DNA of 64,000 nt from Rhabditoides inermis (GCA_963966185.1 CAWZYM010000020.1:294001-358000); one strand, 5' to 3'. Shown: positions 1-14,544, counted from the first letter of the stretch. Notes: generated from the letters alone by a model not told the origin. Numbers and translations are program-made.

Positions 1-17
1 GATTGGAGCGATTGGTA

Positions 18-103
18 GAGCGGAATCGAGAGAGGAGGAAGAGAAAGAAAGGAAGAGAGAGAGCGGAATCGAGAGAGGAGGAAGAGAAAGAAAGGAAGAG
101 AGA
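18..103. repeat. 43-bp tandem duplication, GA-rich
   Basis: Two adjacent copies of a 43-bp purine-rich unit starting GAGCGGAATCGAGAGAGG begin at 18 and 61. They look identical. No coding meaning is seen. Confidence 0.8.
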
Positions 104-854
104 GACCCTCACAGTGAAACCGTGACTCGCAGTCGAATCGATGCCCGGTAATCGTAGTAGTATGCAATGCCTGGAGGAGAGGGGAGAGGGCACATAGGGG
201 TATGAATCAGTGTGTGTTTGCATGGATGCGCACATATCTTTGGAGATACAATCCTTGTGGCCGCTGGGCGACAAAAGAGGACCCGACCGGTCACGACTGT
301 ACTATCACGATCACCACATATCCAGGCAACAAGCGATTGCACACGTGGAACGGATCTATACGGAGGGAGGGAGGAGAGAGAGAGAGAGGGGGGGGGGAGA
401 AGGTAGGGGGACAGAGAGGGAGAAAGAGAAGGAGAGAGGGAGAGAGAGGATCACCCGGCGAGTACCTGTGCGCATCTCCCTCTCTCTCCCTCTCTCGTTC
501 GCTTGTTTCTGCTGGCCGTTTTTGCCCCGAAATCTCTTTGTGACCCGCATTCTTTTATTGGCGCGTGAAATGGGCGTCGACGAGAGTGGTTATGTGATGG
601 ATGTTGTCACCTGGAGAGTCTCTCTCTCTCTCCTCCCTCTCTCTCCCCCTCTCTCTCTCCCCCTCTCTCTCTCCCTCTCTCTCTCTCTCTCTCCCTCTGT
701 CATCCGAGAGATATGAGGGCAGAGAGGGAGGATAGTGTACTCTGCTTTCTCACACCTCTTGACAGCTTCGTCGTCGCCCACTCATTTCAATTTCCCTTTC
801 CCGTCCTCTTCTTCTTGCACTTTGCACATTCCCTCATATCACATATCACAGACG

Positions 855-910
<56 letters not shown>

Positions 911-1027
911 CTCTCTGCAATGTGACACCTGCGCAGCCTAGACAGCGAAGCATAGCACAAACCACTGCGGAAACGAGGCCGCTAAGCGTGAACAGCAAAT
1001 AGAGAGGGTCCTCGCGGGATAGGTTTT

Positions 1028-1077
<50 letters not shown>

Positions 1078-1593
1078 GGGCGGAGTGCTTTGATCATAGA
1101 GTTGATCAGCTCCCCCACGCAGTGATACGTGGAGAGCTGCTTTCCCCATGTACTTTCTCTCTGCCATGTTTTGATTTCGACTTTCGAGTGTTCGAATTTC
1201 GTGTTCCGGCGGCCTCGTTGTTTTGTCCTTTGTCATGAAGCAAATAACACGGCGGCGCACGCTCTATGTTTCTGACCTCCTCCTCTCTTCTCCTCCTTCT
1301 CCCTGCTCCTTCTCCCTCCCAGCTCCTTCTCCTTCCTTCTTCTCCTTCTCCCTCCCTGCTCCTTCTCCTCCCTGCTCCTTCCCTTCTCTGCTCCTTCTCC
1401 TCCCTGCTCCTTCTCCTCTTCTTCCTCGCTTTCTTCCCACGCCCTATGTCCTATGCCCTATGTCCAATTGTAAATAGATTGGGAGATGTTATTAGCACCA
1501 TCTCTGTGTCATTATGAATAGGGCAATGTGTCGTTGCAAGTATTATATGGAGGGTAAGAAAAGTGCGAGATAGAGATGGAAGAAAGGGGTAAG

Positions 1594-1629
<36 letters not shown>

Positions 1630-2047
1630 GGGAATGAGGAGCATGAGACAGTGAGTGAGCGTGAATGATGGGGGACGGATGATCTCTTTCCTCTCATCGC
1701 TTGTCAGTCTGTAGAGAGTGATGGCTGGCGAATCGAGAAACATTCACTCTCAGGTGTCGCCTTTTCTTCCTCTCTTTCTCTTTCTCTCCCTCCCTCTCCT
1801 CTCTCCCTCTTCTCTCTCTCTCCTCTCCATGTCTCTATTTTCAACTTCCTTTCTTCCACATCTCTCATGTTGTAACTCGTAAATCAAATCGAGCAAGGTG
1901 CAAAAAAAGAAAAAAGGAGGAGGAGAAAGAGAGGAGAGAGTCACTCGGTGTGCGAAGAACCATGTCGACAACCTATCGACACATGGACCATGACAATAGT
2001 CTCTCTCTCCCTCTCTCTCCCCCCCCCTCTCTCTCCTTCTCCATCTC

Positions 2048-2090
<43 letters not shown>

Positions 2091-3250
2091 CTCTCTCTCG
2101 CTCGCTATCTCTCTCTCTCTCTCTCTCTCTCTCCCTCCCTCTCTCCCTCTCACCTTCTACAATTCCGCCTATCCGTGATAGCGAGAATCAGAATGCCCCC
2201 ACTGCCCATTGGTTTCTCCCCTCATCTCTCTCTCTCCCCCCTGCCCAACCTATTTGCTATCTATCCCACCCTCTCTCCGTTTTTCCATCTTCCCACGAGC
2301 CCCTAACACAATCCTATTAACTCCTGTTTATCTTATAAAAGCGGTGTTATCACTTGGCAAAACCAGATTTTGGGGGCGAAACAACGCAGAATCCCCTCTC
2401 TCCTCCAATTATTCTCCGTCTGATAGGCGCACCGTTTTTCTTCACTTTTTTGTGGTGGCGAACATTTCATCTCATGTCGTGTTACATTATATTTGTGAGC
2501 AAAAAAAGTGAGAGTAGCACGCAACATTGCCAGCGAGTCATTCCATTCCCGGTGGGGGATGCGTGTTCCGTATTCATATCACGCACCACATTCACCCCAT
2601 CCCCTCGTTATTGTTGTTGGTTTTGCTGTCTGGAGCGGATGTCTCACGGAGATCATAGATCTGTTGATCTGTTGTTACCCCGGCCTACAATCACAATGAA
2701 TGCAATGAATGAGTGAGCCCTGCCTTACACTTCTCTCCCCTGGGGGCGCGTTTCGTGGTCGTTTACATTGTCCCTTCTGATGTATATATGTCTTCTTCCT
2801 TCCGGATTCCACTCTCTTGCTCTTCTCCCTTCATCAAACATCCTCCGACCTGGCAACCGAGCGCCTTCCATTTTATGTTTTCCTCCCTTTATATATTCAC
2901 TTGATGAGCTGCCTGCGGGCATATGAGAGAGAGAGAGAGAAGAGGTAGGGAGGGAGAGGATAGAGGGTACGCAAACATTTATCTTAGACATCTGCCTACT
3001 GTGCGTCTTCTTCTTTGCAGAGATATCGGATCTAGCCTAATCCAATTTTGTATGTCTTATGATATGTTGAGAGTATATTAATTGCAGTATGTAGGGTTGT
3101 AGGGAGTAGGAGCAGCTCATATCTTTCATCTCTTTCTCCCCTCCCTCCCTCTCACATTTCCCGCATCACTTCATTGTAAGTGAGTCATGTACATCTTGCT
3201 CTTAATACATCCAATTTGCGACCGCAGGCGTTGAAGAGTTTGATGTGTCT

Positions 3251-3419
3251 GCTCTCTCTCTCTCTCTCTCTCTCCCTCTCCCTCTCCCTCTCCCTCTCCC
3301 TCTCCCTCTCCCTCTCCCTCTCCCTCTCCCTCTCCCTCTCCCTCTCTCCCTCCCTCCTCTCTCTTTCTCTCTCTCTCTCCCTACCTCCTCTCTCTCTCTC
3401 TCTCTCTCTCCCTCCCTCC

Positions 3420-3455
<36 letters not shown>
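3251..3455. repeat. (CT)n / (CTCCCT)n microsatellite
   Basis: A pyrimidine tract of about 200 nt. It begins as pure CT, continues as about 15 units of CTCCCT (period 6), and ends as mixed CT and CTCC runs. It is the most regular hexamer array in the first 8 kb. Confidence 0.9.
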
Positions 3456-3456
<1 letters not shown>

Positions 3457-4747
3457 TTCTCGATCAGTCATCGCGTGATCTGCTCTCATCCCGCCATTCG
3501 CACGCGGCTTTCGCCTCCATGCACTGACCAGCTTATCCCGGAGAGAGAAAGTTCGGTGCGCATGCGCTGTCACAGGCAAATCTCTCCTCCCTCCCCCCCC
3601 TCTCTCTCCCCTCTCTCTCTTTCATACCCCTCTCTCTCCCCCCCCTCTCTCTCTCTCTCTGTCACGCCGATCGTGCGTGGGGTATTGGATCATGGATCAC
3701 GCACACGCACGGTGTACACAGTGTGTGTGTGTGTGTGTGTGATCCTGACCATTCCATATTTGCCCCCTCCCCCTCCCACTCTCTGTCCCCCTCTCCCCTC
3801 CCCTTTGCGTCGGCGGCTCGGATTTCGCTCCTTCTTTTCTCCTCTCCTGCGCGTATGTATCTAGCATGATAATTGGGGATAGTCTATCGCGCTTTCCGGT
3901 TCGCTGTGTCTATCTCTCCTGCTCCTGCTCCGTCCCCTTCTCCGCGGCTCCCTCTGCTTCTGCTCCACCCCTGCTTCTGCTCCCTTTTTACTTCGATTCG
4001 TATTCGTTATATAGTTTTTCACTGCAGCTAGCGAAAACCTTCAAACATACTCTCATCGGTTTTTTTATATATCAAGTGTCTGTGTGTAGATGGACAAATT
4101 AAATATGCAAGTGTCAGCAAAACAGTGAGCGATGAGAGGGATCAGCCATGGTAGACACAACAACTCTGAAATCATCCGGAAACAGAGAGAGAAGAGATAG
4201 ATAGGCAGAAATAGAAAAGAGATGTAGGGAGAAAGAGAGAAAAATGAGAGAGATGTAAAAGAAAGCAATAGATGTGGAGAGAGATCACAACACACCGCAG
4301 TTGTCGAGTGTACATTTGTTATTATTGCATTGCATGAGTTACTGTCTCATTCCCACATTGGTGTGAACACGTATGGGTATGTGTGTTTTCTTGAGGTGTT
4401 TTTCCGGTCGACCACTGGCTCTCTCTCTATGTTCTCTTTTATCTCCCTCTCTCTCTCTCTCTCTCTCTCGCAAGCGTCTTGCAATCCAATTCCCTCTTTA
4501 TCGCCCCCACATCAAACATTCAAAGTTGACGCGAGGCTTTGTCGCTGTGGCTGTTAAACCAGTTAGCATTGGGTAAAGCGGGTGCGGTACGCCAGAGTGT
4601 GCAGGCTTGGAGTCTATTCCACACTGCTCGCTCACTCATTGTGAAAGTGCAGCCATCTCTCTGCACAATACCCCCCTCTACTCTCACGACAGTTATTTAT
4701 ACCGTGTTGTCACGCACTACCCCTATTCGGCCACCCTCCTCATCTTT

Positions 4748-4785
<38 letters not shown>

Positions 4786-4929
4786 CTCTCTCTCTTTCTC
4801 CTTTCTCTGAAGATGGGAGTTTGAACGTGGCAATCTGCATCGCTCCTCTCACACTTCCTCCTCTTTTCTGCACAACATATCGCTTGCCGCGGCCGGAGCA
4901 GGCTCTATTTGATTTGCCCCCTCTGCGCA

Positions 4930-4983
<54 letters not shown>

Positions 4984-5385
4984 CGCGACTCGAAATTAGT
5001 CACGTTAGGAGAGGGGAACGGATGAAGGAGAGAGGGAGGGGGAGTGAGAGAGAAGTGTGGTAGTCGTTTGCTGGATTGGATTAGTGTCGGTCGGTCTACC
5101 CACTCGCACTGTCGCCAGCCACTTCTTCAGATCACGAGGCTTCTGAGAAGTGACGCGAGTAAGGAGAAGCCCTTGCACGTCGCTCGAGTAGTCCTATGAT
5201 AGTCAGAAAGGGGGAGAGGGGGAGGAAGAGAGATCGAATTGACGTCTTCCTGCATGCCTTCTGGAGGCGTCGGTGTATGGTCTACGGAGTCTTGTCTCTT
5301 TATTGGCGAGCCCTAATTCCGTCCGCTATTTCCTCCCTTTTCATCGCGTCCGCCCGCGCCAACCCACGTCAACTTGTTATTTCTG

Positions 5386-5426
<41 letters not shown>

Positions 5427-6159
5427 AATCACTATCTCTCTATCTCTCTATCTGTGCTCTCGCACACAGTTCAAAGGCATAACAATCGAGAGATCCGGAT
5501 CTCGACCGTGTATTATATTATGTATTCATGCGTCGGAATTCTGTGGGAACTCTGCCGACGCAGGTACACCATAGCAGCAGAACTCACGATCCTTCTCCCA
5601 TCCAGTGATCCTGCTCTTTCTCCCATCCACTGCTCCTTCTCATTCTCCTTCTCCCATTCACTTCTCCTGTTCCTGCTCTCACCCACTGCTCCTGCCCCTT
5701 CTCCAATCCACTGCTCCCGTTCCTGCTCTCATCCAGCGTTAATGCTCCTACTCTCACTCACTGCTCCTGCTCCTTCTCCCACCTATTGCTCCTGAACCTT
5801 CTCCGAATCCTGCTCCTGCTCCTGCTCTTTTCCTGCTCCAGTTCCTTTCCCGCTTGCTCCCGTTACTCTTTTCGCTGCACTTGAATGCTCACAGAGTGTG
5901 CGCTGATTGGATAGACTCTCAGTGCCTTCGGAGGGCAGTAACTCACTTAGCCGGTCGGATCACATGCCCCCTCCCTCCTTCTCCCCACGCGTAGGCAGCC
6001 CATTCGAACTGCTCATCCAATCATCCCTGATCCCTTCCTCTCCTTCTCTCTTCCTCTCTCTCCCTCTCTCTCTCTCCCCTCTCTCCCTCTCCTCCCCTCC
6101 CCATGTTTTGCCCGTCTCCTCATCGTCCTTAGTTGGGTGTTCGGAGGTAGGTGTTCAAT

Positions 6160-6213
<54 letters not shown>

Positions 6214-7252
6214 CTTGCACCGTGAGAACACGCAATGTGCATGGCTGATATGATGATTGTCTTCTCCAACACTCCCCCCCCCCTCCCTATCCCTCTCTCC
6301 CTCTCTCCCTCTCTCCCTCTCTCCCTCTCTCCAAGTCCTGCAAACATGTTATAGTCATTTGCCGTCGCCGAGGCGGCGATATAAGTGTTTTGACGCGAAT
6401 TATCCCACTACTTTCGCCGATTTTTATTCCTCGAACCACGCATGTTTCGATGAAATGATCCTGATCTGCTGTTGTGTCCCTTTTTCCATCTATATCTCTC
6501 CCTTCCTCCCTTTCCCTATCACCCCCCCCCCCCCCCTCTCCTTTCTCTCTCTCCCCTCTCGCACCCAATATGGCCCGAGTGCACTGTGTGTATATAGAAT
6601 AGTGCTCTCCCCCCTTTCTCTCCCCCCTCTCGCGCCTATCCCTTTTCTCGCCAATTATTCAGTGGCGGAAGCATTGATTTGCGCAGCCGGTCGTCGGCGT
6701 GTGCAGGCTCCGCCCGCGCACGCTCCGCCCCCTTGGAGGAGGCGGGGCCCGCCGAGGATAGGAGAGAGCCCTTGTGAGGGCATTGAAGTGAGAGCGATTC
6801 TCTCACGGCGATGTCTCCGCTGCCGGCGTCTCTCACATTCGATGATTGCATGAGAGGAGCAGGAGAGAGATAGAGATAGAGAGAGAGGAGATGGAGGGCG
6901 GACGCTCATTCATCCCTCGCCTTCCGACTGCATGGTGTCTGGAGCAGCCTGCTCTGCCACTGCTCCATGCCTGCTCCGTCGCTGGTTCATTCATGTCTAT
7001 CCATGCTGCGTGGTGTTGTGTGTCCGCTGTCCGCCTGATTCATTGATAGATTGTCGAGTCACCGATTCACTCAGTCACATATTGCCCACTCACCCTTATT
7101 TTGGATAGGGGTGAGTGATAGGGGTGTGTCGCTCGCTCATACCATTATTTCATTCCGCGAACACTGCTGGCCAGTGCGATTGCAGCTCTTTATTACGAGT
7201 GCTAAGTGGCTAATAGGCAACTTCCGCATGTCACGTTCAGAGAACTCACTTG

Positions 7253-7291
<39 letters not shown>

Positions 7292-7777
7292 GGCAACATG
7301 TATGGATGGGATTAATGCGCGTCCATCGGCCGACCGCATTACCTATGCCTCGCTCTCGCCTAGCCGCCTCTCTTTTTCTAGCAGAAGGGTGAAAGCAGAC
7401 GAGAGAGAGAGAGAGAGAGATGCCCATATGTGAACCTCCCTCTCCACACACCCTCCTCCTCGTTTTCAACAACCTTAGTTCATTAGGCTGATGTTCTCGG
7501 GGAGAGCACATTCTGTTTAGAAGTTGCTATCCGTGTTTATACAATGCTCGCATGCCATTTGTGCTTCTTTCGTTCCCTTGCGGCAAGCGACTGATTGTCA
7601 AAGAGTAGCAATGGAAGAGAGAGGGGGAATGTTTGTATGCGTCTCTCTCTCTCTCTTCCTCTCTCTTTCATAGATTCGGTGGCTCCCGTAATCCCTACCC
7701 CCGAGCCTGCTCCTAACGACAATGGGACAATGTCTATGTGATAGCCTCCCCCGCCTCATAGCAAACCCTCTTTCTTC

Positions 7778-7850
<73 letters not shown>

Positions 7851-8575
7851 CGTGTCTCCTTTGCTCACGGAACGCGCAATAATTGCGATTGTGGCGGCAG
7901 CACGGCGTCGCTTCCGTGTGCTAGCATTTTCCTTCCATCCCCCTCTCCTTTTTTGAAGTCGTCGTGCTGAAGGCGGACGTCGAAATCAGAACGCCGCAAT
8001 GTGATAAAGTCGCGGCATCGTCGCGTCTAAGAATAGCCGCAGACTCGAACTTGATTATGCAGTTCTCTATTCTACGTCACTCAGCCGTGACTAATGTCCG
8101 CTAATTTGCAGCGTGTTGCACTCTCTGTTGCTCTCTCCCAAAAACACGACGATTGAGTGAGAGAGACGGTAGTCGTTTGTGCTATTGCCCCCACATACAA
8201 TACACACTCACTACTCACCATTCACATTCACCACAATCACCACAATCACTTTCGAGTAATGTATAATTCGTGGCTACTCCCCTTTGTATCCCCCACTCAC
8301 TTCCTTCATTTCCAATTCTGTGCCGTTTCTTCTGTGATATCATTTTCGCCACAGCTCGCTGCCCGGTATAGAATGTGTCTATAACTGTGCGATGTCTGGA
8401 GTCATTTTCCGCCGCTGCGAGAGTCCGCCCCCTGTCCTTCCGGCTATTGCTTATAACTTATATACTCCTATACATGCACCCGCGGTCTCTATACGTTTCC
8501 AATTTCCATACGTTTTGACCCCCCACGTTTCTCTATACCTTTTTCACCGCATACGTTTTGCAGGCGCTTCTATGC

Positions 8576-8762
8576 ATGTCTGACCCGGCCTTTCTGTGGT
8601 GGGAGCGCGTGGGGCTGTCGGCCCTGCTCGGTCTCCTCATCCTAGCCTGCGTACTCGGAAACCTCTTGGTCATTCTCGCCATCGCATTGGAGAGGGACCT
8701 CCGAGGAAGACCGCAGTACTACCTCATATTCAGCCTAGCCGTCGCCGACCTCATCGTGAGTC

Positions 8763-8793
<31 letters not shown>

Positions 8794-9306
8794 CGCTCTC
8801 TCTCGCTCTCTCTCTCTCCCTGATTTTGATCACCCACACTCGATCGAACGAGGCTCATTTGGGGGCTAACGTTGCCACTCGGTGCCGCGCTCTTCTTGTA
8901 TGCGCATTCGGAAGATTCGCGAGATCCCTCTCTCTCCCCCCTCTCTCTCTCTCCCCCCTCTCTCTCTCCCCCCTCTCTCTCTCTCCCCCCTCTCTCTCTC
9001 TCCCCCCTCTCTCTCTCCCCCCTCTCTCTCTCCCCTCTCGCTCTCTTTGCGCAACTAGCCATCATCCCTGGAACCTATTGAATTCAGCCAATCGTTTTTG
9101 CTCCCGGAATGAATTAAGCAACACGTACTGCGGGCGATAGGGAGAGAGCGAGAGAGAGGGAGAGAGAGGGAGAGAGGGGGAGAGAGAGAGCGAGGCGGAA
9201 TATGCTTTAGTGAGTGTTTCATGATATTGTGTGGCTCACGTGGATGAATAGATTAGTAGTGTTGCGAGTGGATGTTGTGCGTTGCCCCCGGTCTGAAGCT
9301 TCATAG

Positions 9307-9357
<51 letters not shown>

Positions 9358-11124
9358 AGAGATGTGCCTGTTCATATATGGAAGAGAAATATGCCGGGGC
9401 TCGCCGCGTTGGAAATCTATCTATCACGTATCACGTCTCTCTTTCCGTTGTCGGCAATGGATCGCACTTATACGGGACAGAAAGTACAGCATAGAACACA
9501 TAGAATACAATGTTTCTCTCCCTCCCTCCTTCCCTCTTTCCTCTCTCTCTCTCTATCTACCTCTCTCTCTCTCCTTCCCTCCCTCTCAAGAGTGCATTGC
9601 AGGTCGGTCTGATCGTCACCCCTCTGTCCGCCTGGACGACAGTCGCGGGCGCGTGGCGTTTCGGAGTCACTCTGTGTGACTTCTGGATCTCCGTCGATGT
9701 CCTCGTCTGCACTGCGTCCATCCTCCATCTCGTCGCCATTGCCCTGGACAGGTACTTTAAAAACTTGTTTATCAGCAGATTATCAGCAGATTCAAGTTAT
9801 ACAACCGACCTATCCAATAGTCGTTAGCTGCTTACAAGGGGTTCATCGATGAATGTAATGCATTTGGATCAACTGACGTCAAATTACGTCTTTACTACTT
9901 TACAGTTTCGTATACAGTTTTGACGTCAAATTACGTCTTTACTACTTTACAGTTTCGTATACAGTTTTGTTCCGCTGTCTGACTAGTGCCAGTGCCTTCG
10001 AATACGTTTAGCACGTGTTTGTTGGTTTTCGGGAGACCTTTAATGAAATACTACGCCCTTTAGTAAACCGCATCTTTTATACACATCTTGCTGTTGACGG
10101 AAGCGAAAAGTACGGAGGATGGTGCGAGAAAGGGAGGGAGAGAGAGGGAGAGAGGGAAAGAGAGGAAAGGAAAAGGAGGAGAGGGGTCACGGAGCGTCGC
10201 GGTGCATTCAGAATGTGTGAGAGGAATCGAATCGGAAGGTATGCTGTCACTTGCATGCGCTAAACGAGACTCAAAAGGGCTTCTTTCCTCTCTCCCACTC
10301 AGTCTACCCCCCTCTCTCTCACTCATACAACCACCGTAGTAAGTAGCCACTCGAAGAAGAAAAAAGGGGAGAACGTGGGAAAAGAAGATATTTGTTAGAT
10401 GACTCCCATACACAAAGTAATAATACATACGCGAGGGCAGGATATTAGGTATGCTATGGCATTTCGACTCTCTCTCTCACACAAAGTAGCTCCATTACAA
10501 TACGACAACACATGATAGGATGTTGTTATTGGCAGAAAGAAGCACACTCACTCTCTCTCTCTCTCTCTCTCTCTGTATAGAGAGAGAGAGAGAGGTCTAA
10601 GGTGCCCCGATGGGGACTCACTCTACTCGCCGCCCTTGAGTTTTAATCTTGTCTCACCCTCTCTTACACTCGACGTGTCACTGCCTTCTATAAGGGGCAC
10701 GTGACCCTATAAAGGGGGAGAAGAGAGGGGAGGAGGTGAGAGGGAGAGAGAGAGGAAGGAGGGAGAATGAAGGAGGGTGTTTACGTCGCCTTGTCAATGG
10801 CCTGACGCCTTGGTGCAGCCTCCATTATGATAAGTCGCCAGGCCCGCTAAAAAGTGCAGGCCATGGACTCCTGCCAAAACAACCCACATATCTGGCTGTC
10901 GGCACTTAACACACGAAAAAAACATGTCACATTGAGATATAGGGTCTACGATGGATAGATATAGAATGTCTATTTATTTCAGGTACTGGTCGATCACGGA
11001 CATTTGCTATGTGCAGAATCGAACACCCAGGAGAGTGACTGGAATGCTGGCAGTGATATGGACGGTATCTCTCCTCATCTCTATCGCTCCCATGGCTGGG
11101 TGGAAGGATGCCGGATTTAGGCAC

Positions 11125-11165
<41 letters not shown>

Positions 11166-12774
11166 CTCTCTCTCTCTCTCTCTCTTCCTCCCTATCCCTA
11201 TGTGTTCAGGGATCGCGTGAAACTGCAACACGTGTGCCTCATCAGTCAGCAGATCAGCTATCAGGTGAGATCAAACTATGCTATCTCCCCCCCCCCCCGG
11301 GGAATTCGCAGAATTTCCTGTTCCGGTACGGGAACTGATTACGAATCCAGTGGGAATTAATTACCGGCGATGTAGAGGTGGAGAGACCGAAATATCATTT
11401 CTCATTCATTACTGCTTGTTTTGTGCGAACATTCTATGAATGGCGAGAGAGGGAGAGAGGGGGTAAGAACGAGAGAGAGAGAGAGAATGGGTGTGGGTGG
11501 ATGATTGGTCATAAGGACATGAGCACATAAGGTCATAATGAAACGACACCATTGGGGAAGATGAAGTGGCGGTCAGCCTCTCCAAACTACACCCAAAATG
11601 CCTCGGAACTTTCCAACTACTTCCAACTACCTTCCAATGACTTCCCTTTCTAATCTCGAGAATGAAGAGACTGACCACACCTTCAAGAGGGGAGGAAGGA
11701 ATGGAAGGTTGCAAACACGCACTCGCCTTCTCTCGCTAATCCCATTTCCCGAACCACATGCATCAACCGTCTTCGGCTGCTCAAAAACGATTCGGGTGTC
11801 TTTTATGTGGAGCGATAATAATGGTTTGGTGTTCTGCCGCCTTCGATGACTGATGCTCTCTCTGGGGTCCTCTCTCATCCCACCCATCCCCCACCCCTTC
11901 TTGTTTCAACTCGAATAATGATGCCGTTCTTATGCCACCTTCTTCGGGTATATGTCTCCCGCGAGTGTCCTGGCGACTTTGTTCCTCGGGGTGGTCCAGT
12001 GTGCCCCAGAGTGTACTAATGGTCCTCAGATAGGGGAAGGGTCCGGGTATCCGGGTACGATGGAGTGGTCGGGGATCGCGGTGCTCAGTGGCCATCGCAA
12101 TCCGATTTGCCGATTCACTGCGCGTCGTGTCATTCAGGCCTCGACAGCTTTTGATTCGCGCGCGACAAGGCCTTTTTCCGCTCACTCAAACCTCGCCACC
12201 ACCACACGTCATACATTTCACATATTTTCGCCATGGACACCGGATGTTTGATTATCGAACAGCGAGAGAAACGAGAGGAGAGAGAGAGAGAGATTGCCAC
12301 ATTCACATTATGAGAAGGCAAACCATAGGTGGTGAGGGCGGAAGTGCCAGATATAAAGCGAGCGTTCTCTTTCCTCTTTTTACCCCTCTACCACTTTCTC
12401 TACCCACACATGCGCAACATGGGTGGAATAGGAGATGGGAGTGATGTAGATATGGGATGGGGGTGCAATATGCGGCGAGTGGATGCTTCCTTATTCTGGG
12501 CGATGATGAAAGATCGCCGCCCAGGTGTCTTTTCGAGTGATTTCACCAATGATGCGAACCAGCGAAACCACCTGTGTAGCACACACTCAATCACGTGTCT
12601 ATGGGTTATGGGAATTGTGTTGTGTCAAGTAGTCTTTTCATCTAGCAACTGTTTTGGGAATCGGACGTGGAATCGGTAATTTCAGGTGTTCTCCACGGCT
12701 ACTGCGTTCTACATTCCACTCTGTGCCATCATATGCGTCTACTGGAAGATTATGAGGGCAGCCAAGAAGAGGTT

Positions 12775-12827
<53 letters not shown>

Positions 12828-14499
12828 AGAGAGGTGGGAGAGAGAGAACCATCTTCTTTTCTAGGTTCAAGCGCGAGCGCGATCGGAAGACGCTGCATCG
12901 TCCGGAGACGAGTGAGCGGAAGGAGAAGAGCGAGAAGAAGACGCCTCTTCTGAACGGCAAGAAGAAGGCTCCCATGCCGCCGGCCGTCCTCATTCCACAA
13001 GAAGCCGACATCGAGAGACGCATCAGCGCGTACAGCACCGTCGGAGACGGCACGGTCAGTTCCTCTCTCTCTCTTTCTCTCTCTATCTCCCTCTCTCCCT
13101 CTCTCTCCCTCTCTCTCCCTCTCTCTCTCCCTCTGTCAACTATGACCATTCTAGGGCACCTACTCCTCTCCTTCCCATTCTCACTCCGAGGAGGAGAGAA
13201 CGCAAACGCACACCGAGCTTCTCGTAGAGAGCAAGATGTCCAATGCACAGCAAGTCGGTGAGTATACGAGGAATGTGGAGAGAGAAAGAGAGAGAGAGAG
13301 AATCTAGGATCGGAAACGTTTTCCCGGAAATGTGGGTGTGAATTGTGTGTTTAGTCAGGGGTAAGTAGTGTTCCACGTTACCGTTTTGGCACGCATAATA
13401 GTCGCCCACGTGAACTAACCCCCTCTCCCTCCCTCCCTCCCTCCCTCTCTCTCTCTCTCTCTCTCCAAATAACTCCCCTGTACTTGTACACCACTATGCC
13501 GGAAGCATTGAAGCATAAACATAGTTAGGGCGCCGATCACACATCTAACATATTACATACGTGTGACTATGGGGAATGAAAGGATTCCTTGCCGCCGAAC
13601 GGTTACTATATTTGCATATTCATTTGCAGGAATGGGGGGTGGCCCCTCTCTCTCTCTCTCCCTCTCTCTCTCCCTCATTCTCTCTCTCTCTCCCCTCTCT
13701 CCCATATGTGGACAGATTAGATGCGCACTGCCGTCGGTCGCTCTCGCTTTTTTTTTCTGCTCGCCGCCTCTCTTCCTCGAATCATATGTGAGAAATTGAA
13801 CACGCGCGGGAAGGGGGGAAATGCATTTTGTCCCTCCGAATGCCCCGGGGCATATTAGCATGGAAATGAGAAGACGAGGGAAAGAGCGGATGAGGACAGA
13901 GGGGCTAAATGCTGTGACGACACACTCAACGAGCTCAAACAACGGGAGGTTGCAACAATGACCGAGCATCATTCGAACATCAATGCATGGAGAGACAGTT
14001 ATGATTACATAACGAACCAATGAGGAACCAGCGATGATATGCATCATCAATAGCACGTACATCCACAGGGAATTGGAAATCACAGAAATCGTTTGTAGTA
14101 CTGTATCTTACCGGAAGCCCTACCATAATGCATAATGTAATCGAGATACATATGCGTTCATTTTCTCAACAATGCGGCTATTAATTTTTCATGTCTTTTA
14201 ACCATTGATGTTTGCTATGTGCGACGCAGTATTTCTGCAATAAATTATTATACATATTCTGATTGCAGCTCCATCCGACTGTCGTGGCAAGTCGTCGGTG
14301 CTTCCGAAGAGGCGACGTCGCGCTCCGAAGGAGACGGCGGAGCACAAGCGGGAGCGGAAAGCGTGGCGGACCCTCGCCATCATCACAGGCTCGTTCGTCG
14401 CCTGCTGGACGCCCTTCTTCCTCGTCTCACTATACAGACCCATCTGCCAGTGCGAGATCCCCGCCTGGTTGGACCACGTCACGCTGTGGCTGGGTGAGT

Positions 14500-14544
<45 letters not shown>

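Larger units (their letters stand above)
1..8540. other. Gene-free, microsatellite-rich intergenic region
   Basis: I find no supportable gene here. The region is a patchwork of CT/GA tracts, the longest near 860-904, 1033-1074, 2048-2150, 3251-3455, 4749-4783, 4933-4980, 6164-6211, 7258-7289 and 7781-7846. Separated from these are 200-500 base stretches of ordinary sequence. Open frames over the tracts translate to Ser-Leu or Arg-Glu strings and recur in several frames and both strands. The sequence could contain 5' untranslated exons or regulatory DNA of the receptor gene starting at 8576, but nothing in it shows this directly. Confidence 0.6.

Noticed and set aside
202..8500. Dozens of open frames with Ser-Leu or Arg-Glu strings
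   Set aside because: They are readings of CT/GA microsatellites, occur in several frames and on both strands, and have no domain, splice consistency or codon structure.
11781..12251. Open frames of 99-134 residues on both strands in receptor intron 4
   Set aside because: No family signal, no splice phase fit to the receptor, and both strands open equally.
13553..14083. 176-residue minus-strand frame inside the receptor gene
   Set aside because: It lies in the intron before exon 14269-14493, includes a GA repeat, and has no recognisable motif.
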